Below, one piece after another: positions 57,507 through 64,000 of a stretch of 64,000 nucleotides of DNA. Source of the stretch: an uncultured Eubacteriales bacterium (lineage in GTDB: Bacteria > Bacillota > Clostridia > HGM11514); the NCBI GenBank assembly GCA_902492655.1, contig CABUMF010000007.1, positions 6,766-70,765 of the forward strand, written 5' to 3'. Both the position numbers and the translations under genes were made by a program. Below the pieces are notes generated by a model. That model made no database searches. It worked only from the letters and a program-made list of their open reading frames with translations, and had not been told where the DNA came from. Position 1 is the first letter of the stretch, and the number at the start of each line of letters is the position of its first letter.

Positions 57507-59465
57507 TCATTCAAAAGAATTGATTCTGAAAACCGAAACCGAAATTCCGTCGTTTTCAATCAGGTCTACAAACTCAACCTTTTCAAGAGCCTTTGTGACA
57601 GGCTCCATGTTATCCGTGCAATAGGTAATAAAACAAATTTCGCTGTCCGATTCTTCCGCATCAATTTCGACCGCAAAGTCCTCAGTTGCGCCGGGCAAAA
57701 GGGTTTTTGTAACCAAACCGCTGTTTTTGGTCATCGTCTTATAGTCGCCGTCCTTTTTATATGTTGCGGCAACAAAAGCAATGGTTGCAGTATGCTCGCC
57801 CGTATTTTTAACAGAACCGCTGTAAATATTTTTGCCGACGCCCGGATTATCCGCTTGAGCTCCGTCAACCGTAAGAGAAATCGGATTTGCAAACGCAATC
57901 TTTCCGGTAGGTCTTACAACCAAAGAGGGTTCGGAATAAACCGTAAGCCCCGTATCGCCGTTTGAATTTACGGGAGTAACGCCGAACTTTATGTACTTTC
58001 CGAGGTCTTCTTCCTTAAGTTTATAGCTGTTTCCTGCGGCAATCCTGGTATAAGTGCCGTTTTCGGAATCGCTGATGTAGAAGGCTTCATCGGATTCTCC
58101 CTCGGTGTACATCTTGCACGAAAAATTATGTGAGCCAATCGCCATTTTCCCGAGAGTTGTATCCGAGATTTTCACATCGGTTGCGGTAGGATAAATAACG
58201 GGCATAGCCTTTTCAACCGCAATATAACCGATATTAAGCTGAAGCCCCGTTCCGCCCGTGTTAGGATCTGCATTGTGATCGTCAACGGAAGTCTGATTCA
58301 GAACGCCCTCCGCAACAAACTTGTATTTTCCGTAAGGAAGGTCAGTCGCAAATATAACACCGCAGCATCTGCCGGTATCTGTCTTCCAGTACATCGCAGA
58401 TGTACCCGATTTAACGACAGCACCTTTTTCGTTGTAAATTGTATATTTGAGATTTGCGTTATCCTTGGTTCTGAGATATTCAATGCCTATGCCGCGGCCC
58501 GTAAATTCGTACTCGATTTTTGCACCGGCGGCGTTATCGGTGTACATATAGCCTTCTCGGAAAAATCTTTCGGCGTGCGAGCCGTTGGAGGATATATCTA
58601 CAGGTCTGTAAGATTTTTTATGCCAGTCCCCCGTAAGCTTAACATCGGGATTATCAACAAAAACCTCCTCGATTTCTCCGTAAACATAGTCGCCGTAAGG
58701 CTCTGTTGCGGGATCGAGCTTTTTGAAAGCCTCGTCCTTATCCCTGTTGAGAAGCTCTGTAATTCTGTCTGCATAAAGCTGGTAGCCTTCGTTGTTGGGA
58801 TGAACCTCGTCCGCGCTGAAAACCGACTTCCAGTCGAAACCTTTGTTTTTAACAAGGTCCCAAACATAATCGTTCAGGTTTATTTCATAAATGCCGTAGC
58901 GCTGTGCAATCACATGATTTGCGTCTATTGCGTTTTCAATGCACTTATCGACGCCGAGAACCTTGCCGTTGTTAACGGTGTTTTTTGAGGTCGAGTAAAC
59001 AAAAACGATGGCAGGAATTTTGGGAAGAGCAAGAAGCTGACGCACGATTGATTCAATTCTCTGGGAAAGAACCATTCCTTTGCTCCATGCATCGTTTTCC
59101 ACGAATCCGACAAACACAACATCGGGAGTATTCTCCGAATCCAAGCCCAGATCCTTCCTCATTCTCATAAGACCGTGACCGGATTCCGAACCGCCGATTG
59201 CGGCATTGAGCTCAATTACGTTCTTATTCGGATAGTTTGCCTTAAAGAACTGATTTATAACCTTTGTGGTATATCTGTTTGTGTAGGGAGATGCGCCCGA
59301 GCCCTCCATAATTGAGTCGCCCAGGAACCCAACAATCAAATCACCGGGCTTGTTGTTGATGTTGTCCGCACCGTATGTACGGCCGAAATCTTCCTTCTCG
59401 GCAAAAACCGTCAAGCAGGAAAGACAAAGAACAAAAACCAACATAATCGAAATAATTCTTTTCAT
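57507..59465 (-). CDS. Secreted SGNH/GDSL hydrolase 1
   Basis: 652 residues with signal peptide (to VFAEKE). SGNH blocks: I, GFLGDSIMEGS (Ser51); II, AAIGGSESGHG; III, FVGFVENDAW (Asn of G.ND); V, DEVHPNNEGY (Asp and His). A beta-sandwich (~270-400: KLTGDWHKKSYRPVDI, FREGYMYTDNAAGAKIEYEFTGRGIGIEYLR) resembles a binding domain. An Ig-like segment (YISDSENGTYTRIA) and a C-terminal beta domain follow. Likely a carbohydrate esterase removing acetyl groups from plant polysaccharide, by analogy with SGNH esterases of pectin degraders; not proven. Paralogous and adjacent to 59578-61566. Confidence 0.82.
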   Translation of the reverse strand: MKRIISIMLVFVLCLSCLTVFAEKEDFGRTYGADNINNKPGDLIVGFLGDSIMEGSGASPYTNRYTTKVINQFFKANYPNKNVIELNAAIGGSESGHGLMRMRKDLGLDSENTPDVVFVGFVENDAWSKGMVLSQRIESIVRQLLALPKIPAIVFVYSTSKNTVNNGKVLGVDKCIENAIDANHVIAQRYGIYEINLNDYVWDLVKNKGFDWKSVFSADEVHPNNEGYQLYADRITELLNRDKDEAFKKLDPATEPYGDYVYGEIEEVFVDNPDVKLTGDWHKKSYRPVDISSNGSHAERFFREGYMYTDNAAGAKIEYEFTGRGIGIEYLRTKDNANLKYTIYNEKGAVVKSGTSAMYWKTDTGRCCGVIFATDLPYGKYKFVAEGVLNQTSVDDHNADPNTGGTGLQLNIGYIAVEKAMPVIYPTATDVKISDTTLGKMAIGSHNFSCKMYTEGESDEAFYISDSENGTYTRIAAGNSYKLKEEDLGKYIKFGVTPVNSNGDTGLTVYSEPSLVVRPTGKIAFANPISLTVDGAQADNPGVGKNIYSGSVKNTGEHTATIAFVAATYKKDGDYKTMTKNSGLVTKTLLPGATEDFAVEIDAEESDSEICFITYCTDNMEPVTKALEKVEFVDLIENDGISVSVFRINSFE

Positions 59466-59498
59466 TTTAATTCCCCTTTAACCTGATATTTTACGGTT

Positions 59499-59527
59499 AT
59501 TTTAACACAAAAACGGCACAAAGTCAA
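59499..59527 (-). promoter_or_regulatory. Promoter of SGNH gene 1
   Basis: TTGACT (59522-59527), 17-bp spacer, TAAAAT (59499-59504) on the minus strand; lies within the terminator of the upstream paralogue. Confidence 0.65.
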
Positions 59528-59544
59528 TAACCTTGCGCCGTTTT
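59510..59544 (-). terminator. Terminator of SGNH gene 2, overlapping the next promoter
   Basis: AAAACGGCGCAAGG / CTTTGTGCCGTTTT hairpin on the minus strand; its 3' arm contains the spacer of the next promoter. Confidence 0.6.
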
Positions 59545-59577
59545 AATATTTTATGCAAATAAATTATAATATTCTGC

Positions 59578-61566
59578 TTATTCTGCGGCAGAAAATCTGT
59601 TAATCAGGTAAACCGCAACACTAACGCCGTCCACGTCTTCGGTTCCGATAAGAGCAAACGGAGCCGTGGGAGCCTCGAATACCGGCTCCATAGAGTCAGC
59701 ACAGAAGGCTCTGAGAGCGATTTCCGTATCGGTTTCGGCACAATCGAGCGTTACTTCAAATTCTTTGGTTTTGCCTGCTTCAACCAAAGCAGAAGATACA
59801 GAAGTGCCTGTAAGATACTTGTAATCCCCCACCTTTTTATAGGTAGAAGCAACAACATTAACGGTTACGCCGTAGTCGCCGGAGTTTTTCAAGGTGCCTG
59901 AAAAAGTATTTTCGCCGACTCCCGGCTTTATTGCCGCACTTCCGTTAAGCTTAACGGAAACGGGGGAATCAAAAGAGAGCTTTCCTGTCGGCCTTACAAT
60001 CAAGGAAGCATCGGAATACACCGTTTCTCCCACATCGCCGTTTGAGTTAGCAGGCGTAACGGCGAACTTTATGTATTTTCCCAAATCGGCTTCTGAAAGA
60101 GTGTAGGAATCCCCGTCCGCAACCTTACGGAAGGTTCCGTTTTCGGTATCGCTAATGTAGAAAGCCTTTACCGAACCCTTTTCTGCATACATTTTGCAGC
60201 TGTAGGTATAGCTTCCATTTACGGTTTTTCCGAGCTCTGTGCTGCCGATTTCAACATTAGTTGCATGGGGTGTAATTTTGGGCATAGCTTTTTCAACCGC
60301 AAAATATCCCATGTTGAGCTGAAGTCCCGTACCGCCTTTGTTGTGATTCGGTGCACTGTTGTCATAATCAGTAACCGCCTGTTCGTTTTTGACGCCCGTT
60401 ACAACAATTCTGTGCTTTCCGTAAGGAAGGTCACGAACAATCATATGACCGCAGCATCTGTCCCAGTCCTGACTGTAGTACATTTTAGTGGTGCCTTCCT
60501 TTTCGACTGCACCCTTTTCGTTGTATATCGTATATTTAAGATCGGCGTTGTTTCTGTTTCTGACAAAATCAATGCCTATACCGCGCCCCGTAAACTCAAG
60601 CTCCGCAGTGGCACCAACGCCGTTTTCAATCTTCATGTAGCCTTCCCTGAAGAACCTTTGCGGATACTTTGAATCCTTGTATGAGCCCATGTCAATTAAG
60701 GAATATGTTTCCTTATGCCAGTTTCCCGTAAGCGTAACACGCTCGTCCGCAAAGGAGATTTCCTCCATTTCGCCGTAAACATAGTCGCAGTAGGGCTCTG
60801 TTGCCGGATCGAGCTTTTTGAATGCAACATCGCCGTCACGGTTTAAAAGCTCCACAATTCTTTCTGCGTAAACCTTGTAGCCTGCATCGTTCGGATGAGT
60901 ACCGTCATCTGTGATACTGTTTTCACCCTTTGCAATCCATGTCCATTTGTTTTCTTTAACGCCCTTCCAAACATAATCGTTAAGGTCGACCTCGTAAATA
61001 CCGTAGTTTTCCGCAACGGCATGGTCCGCCGCTATTGCGTTTTCAACACAGGATGAAGCCGTACCCTCTGCGTTAAGGGACTTCTTTGAGGTTGTGTAAA
61101 CAAAGATTATAACCGGAATTTTCGGCAAGGACAGAAGCTGACGAACGATAGATTCCATCTGATTTGAAATCGTCATACCGCCTGCTCCGGCATCATTTAC
61201 CGCAAATTCAACAAAAACAACATCCGGTGTTGAATCGGAATCGAGAGCAAGGTCCTTCCTCACACGAATCATACCGTACCCGGAGCCTGTTCCGCCGATT
61301 GAAGCATTGCGTTCGATTACATTTTTGTTGGGGTATTTAACCTTAAAATACTCGTTTACAACCTTTGTAGACCATCTGTTTTCGATTTTTGTGGCATGTG
61401 CGCCCTCGGTTATGGAGCCTCCCAAAAAGCCTATAACCAAATCGCCGGAGCGGTTGTTGAGATTATCGGCACCGTATGTACGGCCCGAATCGCCGCCGGA
61501 GGCGAAAACCGCAAATTGCGGCATGCAAAGCATAAGTGCCAGCAAAACAGAAATAATCCTTTTCAT
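59578..61566 (-). CDS. Secreted SGNH hydrolase 2
   Basis: 662 residues from MKRIISVLLALMLCMPQ (ATG 61566, AGGAGAG upstream); a frame reaching 61656 is rejected. Signal peptide to VFASGG. Block I reads GFLGGSITEGA, i.e. Gly instead of Asp before Ser51; block II ASIGGTGSGYG; III VEFAVNDAGAG; V DDGTHPNDAGY. The binding and Ig-like domains match those of paralogue 1 (LTGNWHKETYSLIDM, YISDTENGTFRKVA). Loss of the block I Asp is common in SGNH and does not remove catalysis. Probably esterase on acetylated polysaccharide, perhaps differing in substrate from paralogue 1. Confidence 0.82.
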   Translation of the reverse strand: MKRIISVLLALMLCMPQFAVFASGGDSGRTYGADNLNNRSGDLVIGFLGGSITEGAHATKIENRWSTKVVNEYFKVKYPNKNVIERNASIGGTGSGYGMIRVRKDLALDSDSTPDVVFVEFAVNDAGAGGMTISNQMESIVRQLLSLPKIPVIIFVYTTSKKSLNAEGTASSCVENAIAADHAVAENYGIYEVDLNDYVWKGVKENKWTWIAKGENSITDDGTHPNDAGYKVYAERIVELLNRDGDVAFKKLDPATEPYCDYVYGEMEEISFADERVTLTGNWHKETYSLIDMGSYKDSKYPQRFFREGYMKIENGVGATAELEFTGRGIGIDFVRNRNNADLKYTIYNEKGAVEKEGTTKMYYSQDWDRCCGHMIVRDLPYGKHRIVVTGVKNEQAVTDYDNSAPNHNKGGTGLQLNMGYFAVEKAMPKITPHATNVEIGSTELGKTVNGSYTYSCKMYAEKGSVKAFYISDTENGTFRKVADGDSYTLSEADLGKYIKFAVTPANSNGDVGETVYSDASLIVRPTGKLSFDSPVSVKLNGSAAIKPGVGENTFSGTLKNSGDYGVTVNVVASTYKKVGDYKYLTGTSVSSALVEAGKTKEFEVTLDCAETDTEIALRAFCADSMEPVFEAPTAPFALIGTEDVDGVSVAVYLINRFSAAE

Positions 61567-61594
61567 AATGTATCTCTCCTTACCTTTTTTCTTA

Positions 61595-61623
61595 ATTATA
61601 ACACAAAACAAAGCCTGTGTCAA
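61595..61623 (-). promoter_or_regulatory. Promoter of SGNH gene 2
   Basis: TTGACA (61618-61623), 17-bp spacer, TATAAT (61595-61600) on the minus strand: full consensus. Confidence 0.85.
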
Positions 61624-61631
61624 CAAAAAAA

Positions 61632-62336
61632 CTATTGAAAGCAATCGTTTGTGCAAGAGGTATTTTCAAATTTATACGCACTTAAATTACCGTCAGGATT
61701 GACAAATCCGATATAAACATCGGAAACGCTGCCTATACCGAGTGAGGAAAGCTGCTTTTTGAGCCAAATCTCGTCAAGCCCTTCGTTTTTAAGATTTTCG
61801 TGCATAACTTTTCCGTCCAGAATCACATTGACGCAGATTTTATCCTCCGACACGGTATTTTTCAAATCCTTGTTTGTGGAAGGGCGTGCGAAGGCTTTCG
61901 GGAGGACGGAAATTTTACCGTTTGACTCCAAAACGGCGGTCTTGACATCATCAATGTTAAAATACCCCAAAACCCTCATTTGAGTCAGCATATCGTTTAT
62001 ATCGAGCTTTGCCGTTTTAAGATTTTCACGATATATTTTGCCGTTGTTCATAAGTATGACGGATTTTCCCGAAAGAAGCCTTCGCAACGCAACGGACTTG
62101 TTTGTGATAACCGAAAGAAACCATGACAAAACGCCGTAGGTAATCATTGCCGCAAGGGGCTTTTGGAAATGCTCGATGTTCGTTGCCATTTCCGCCGCAA
62201 TAGAGCCTATGGTTATGCCGTTTATATAGTCGAACATATTAAGCTCGGACATTTGGCGGTTTCCGATGAGCTTTGACAGCAAAAACAGCACAACAAAGGA
62301 TGTAAAAGAAAGAATTACAACATAAAAAATACTCAC
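61632..62336 (-). CDS. DUF421 (YetF-type) membrane protein
   Basis: 234 residues: three N-terminal membrane helices (FYVVILSFTSFVVLFLLSKLIG, YINGITIGSIAAEMAT, MITYGVLSWFLSVIT) then a soluble domain (ILMNNGKIYRENLKTAKLDINDMLTQMR, VLESNGKISVLPK). NRQMSELNMFDYI is the family hallmark. In Bacillus, YetF-type proteins are associated with spores; its role here is unknown. It has a short gap to the radical SAM gene upstream. Confidence 0.88.
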   Translation of the reverse strand: MSIFYVVILSFTSFVVLFLLSKLIGNRQMSELNMFDYINGITIGSIAAEMATNIEHFQKPLAAMITYGVLSWFLSVITNKSVALRRLLSGKSVILMNNGKIYRENLKTAKLDINDMLTQMRVLGYFNIDDVKTAVLESNGKISVLPKAFARPSTNKDLKNTVSEDKICVNVILDGKVMHENLKNEGLDEIWLKKQLSSLGIGSVSDVYIGFVNPDGNLSAYKFENTSCTNDCFQ

Positions 62337-62379
62337 ACAATCACCTCGTATGTGAGTATTATTCCCGAAATTTCTGTTA

Positions 62380-63327
62380 TTAATTCATTTTGGCAAGGGC
62401 ACTTCCCCCGAGATAATTGAAAAAATCCCCCTGACGGTAGTTGTTTTCCTTCATGATGAGGTCGATTTCGTCCCTGATTTTCCACCAACTCGTGTTCCAA
62501 TTACAAAAGAGCGCATCCCCCTCGGGAGCTCTCGCAAGAAGCCTTTGCACCGCAATTTTCGGTGAAATCGTTCTCAGAAACGCAATAACCCTTTTAACAT
62601 ATTCGTCCTTTGAGATTATCGTAAATTCCCCTCTTTGGTACATTCTTCCCATTTCGGAATTTTTAAGAATGTAGAGAGAATGGAGCTTAACCGTGTCCGC
62701 CCCCAAAGCGGAAATGATTTTTGCCGTTTCGATGCAATCGTCAAAATCGTCCCAGGGAAGATTGAGTATAACATGAACGCCCGTTTCAATGCCGTAGCTT
62801 TTAAGCATAAGCATAGCGTCAATAAATTCGGCGAGAGTGTGCCCCCTGTTGATTTTTTTAAGCGTGTGGAAATTAACCGTCTGAAGCCCCAGCTCCACCG
62901 ATACCCGTACGCCCGTTTTTTCGCTGAAATCGTTAAACATGGCAAGATGATTTGGGCTTATGCAGTCAGGTCTTGTGGAAAGAGCGATTTCCACAATGCC
63001 CTCCGATACAGCATCGTACATATATTTTTCCAAGGCGGAAACCGTCATGTAGGTGTTTGAAAAGTTCTGAAAATATGCAATGAACTTTTTTGCGCCGTAG
63101 GAGCTGCCAATTCTTTCCTTGTTAAGCTCGATCTGGCGTTTTATGTCGATGTCCGCAGAATACATTTCAAACCCCGTTCCCACATCGCCGCAGAAGATAC
63201 AGCCCCCCGTTGAGATATGGCCGTCACGGTTTGGGCAGGTGCACGGCAGGCTGACGGGAAGCTTATAAACCTTTTCGCCGTATTTATCTTTTAGATAATC
63301 GGAATATTTGTAATAAATAAAAATCAC
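62380..63327 (-). CDS. YhcC-type radical SAM protein
   Basis: 315 residues. The iron-sulfur motif is atypical: CTCPNRDGHISTGGCIFC, i.e. CX2-type cysteines split by a 12-residue insertion, as in TIGR01212/YhcC proteins. FIAYFQNFSNTYM, ALSTRPDCI, VSVELGLQT and HVILNLPWDD are conserved. Function is not established for the family (often listed as an Elp3-like, TIGR01212 protein). GTG 63327 starts the frame; the ribosome site is poor, so an alternative non-ATG start a few codons downstream is possible. Confidence 0.88.
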   Translation of the reverse strand: MIFIYYKYSDYLKDKYGEKVYKLPVSLPCTCPNRDGHISTGGCIFCGDVGTGFEMYSADIDIKRQIELNKERIGSSYGAKKFIAYFQNFSNTYMTVSALEKYMYDAVSEGIVEIALSTRPDCISPNHLAMFNDFSEKTGVRVSVELGLQTVNFHTLKKINRGHTLAEFIDAMLMLKSYGIETGVHVILNLPWDDFDDCIETAKIISALGADTVKLHSLYILKNSEMGRMYQRGEFTIISKDEYVKRVIAFLRTISPKIAVQRLLARAPEGDALFCNWNTSWWKIRDEIDLIMKENNYRQGDFFNYLGGSALAKMN

Positions 63328-63407
63328 CGCTTTTTAAAATTAGGTATTTATTTTTGTCGGGATATATGATATACTTAAAATATATCAATCCGAAGGAGAA
63401 ATATCTG

Positions 63408-63953
63408 ATGTCAACTTACAGAAGAATGAAATTTGACCCAATGGATATAAAGGTCATAATATTATACATACTCTATCACGCCGGAATACCGCTTTCCGCA
63501 ACGGAAATAACGGATATAATTTTAGCGGACTCGCTTATGGACTTTTTTGAAGCGCATATGTACATAACGATGCTTATTAAGGACGGGCAGATAGAGCATA
63601 TAATGAGCGAGGATAAATATGTACTCACCGAAAAAGGCAGGGACGGTGCGGTGTTTTTCTATCGCAGGATTCCCTACTCTATCAGGAGCAAGATTGAGGA
63701 AAACCTCAAAATCATGAAAAAGGAAGAGCTTATGCGGGAGCTTGTTTCGGCGGATTTTGAAGCAATTTCGGAGGACGAATATCTTGTTCACCTGAAGATG
63801 CTTGAAAACCGCTTTGACCCTCCTGTTATTGACCTTAAATTAAGAGTGAACGACAGAAACTGTGCAAACGACCTGTGTATCCGCTGGAGAAACAGCTATT
63901 CGGAGGTTTACTCCGAAATCATCTCAGCCTTGACGCAAAAAAATCCTTCATGA
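63408..63953 (+). CDS. DUF4364 protein
   Basis: 181 residues, ATG 63408 after GAAGGAG. N-terminal winged-helix look (IKVIILYILYHAGIPLSATEITDIILA, DGQIEHIMSEDKYVLTEKGR) and a C-terminal mixed domain (FDPPVIDLKLRVNDRNCANDLC). DUF4364 proteins are typical of Clostridia and are presumed DNA-binding regulators. Divergent from the radical SAM gene. Confidence 0.85.
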   Translation: MSTYRRMKFDPMDIKVIILYILYHAGIPLSATEITDIILADSLMDFFEAHMYITMLIKDGQIEHIMSEDKYVLTEKGRDGAVFFYRRIPYSIRSKIEENLKIMKKEELMRELVSADFEAISEDEYLVHLKMLENRFDPPVIDLKLRVNDRNCANDLCIRWRNSYSEVYSEIISALTQKNPS

Positions 63954-64000
63954 GCTTTTGCGCCTCTTTTTCACAATCGCCCGTAAAAACATCGGTTTTT
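63919..64000 (-). CDS. C-terminus of an unidentified protein
   Basis: The last 26 codons of a minus-strand gene entering from the right edge: TDVFTGDCEKEAQKLMKDFF, then ASRLR and TGA. It overlaps the end of the convergent DUF4364 gene by 35 bp. Too short to identify; glycyl/acidic pattern suggests the last helix of a soluble enzyme. Confidence 0.5.
   Translation of the reverse strand, partial: KTDVFTGDCEKEAQKLMKDFFASRLR

Overview
The window looks like a moderate-GC, spore-forming Clostridia (Firmicutes) chromosome. Supporting signs are SpoIIR, a DUF4364 protein, an SLH-anchored surface protein, copper-amine-oxidase-N-like stalk domains, strong AGGAGG ribosome binding sites and sigma-A promoters with 17-bp spacers. 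Many secreted multidomain proteins plus KduI, KduD, GH88, SGNH esterases and a beta-helix protein suggest a plant-polysaccharide (pectin-type) degrader. A Monoglobales-like lineage is a guess, not something the sequence proves.

Layout. 1-1.4 kb: an hdrB-hdrC-hdrA operon, cut by the window edge. 2.2-9.8 kb: a tight aromatic operon (aroF, tyrA, aroB, aroA, aroC, pheA, aroE-aroK fusion) behind a Tyr/Phe-rich leader peptide and terminator that form a textbook attenuator; dehydroquinase is missing. 9.9-26.1 kb: four large secreted proteins, one 2,909 residues long with a beta-helix domain and three SLH repeats. Three of the four share an unassigned C-terminal domain. An AraC regulator sits among them. 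26.3-29.1 kb: a Trk potassium uptake pair. 29.3-33.1 kb: a YgjV-like membrane protein, a GH36-like hydrolase and a FucO-type lactaldehyde reductase. 33.4-36.2 kb: an AT-rich type II restriction-modification pair with a helix-turn-helix fused to the methylase. 36.3 kb: tRNA-Ser(GGA). 36.5-40.1 kb: a uronate catabolic operon in which a discoidin-like protein is fused in frame to KduI. 40.2-42.5 kb: a secreted beta-helix protein. 42.6-43.1 kb: a manganese-type (yybP-ykoY) riboswitch in front of a wrecked decarboxylase beta-subunit gene. 44.4-49.4 kb: an Rbs-type sugar ABC transporter with a divergent AraC regulator. 49.4-51.6 kb: the intact copy of that riboswitch in front of an oadB-like gene, a 44-residue gamma-like protein and a ThuA-like protein. 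51.6-52.0 kb: tandem structured repeats. 52.0-56.5 kb: housekeeping genes (rpsR, ssb, rpsF, murI, spoIIR, ispE). 56.8-57.15 kb: a tRNA-Leu(UAA) split by a 244-nt group I intron. 57.5-61.6 kb: two tandem secreted SGNH hydrolases. 61.6-64 kb: DUF421, a YhcC-type radical SAM protein, DUF4364 and the end of a further gene.

How it fits together. Secreted beta-helix, SGNH and binding proteins would open plant polysaccharide, the ABC transporter would import sugars, GH88, KduI and KduD would process unsaturated uronides, and FucO would reduce lactaldehyde from deoxysugars. This is inferred from families and proximity. The observations most worth following are RNA-level: the Tyr/Phe attenuator, the tRNA-Leu intron, the duplicated Mn riboswitch on a sodium-pump subunit, and a dispersed repeat whose hairpins are conserved by compensatory change.
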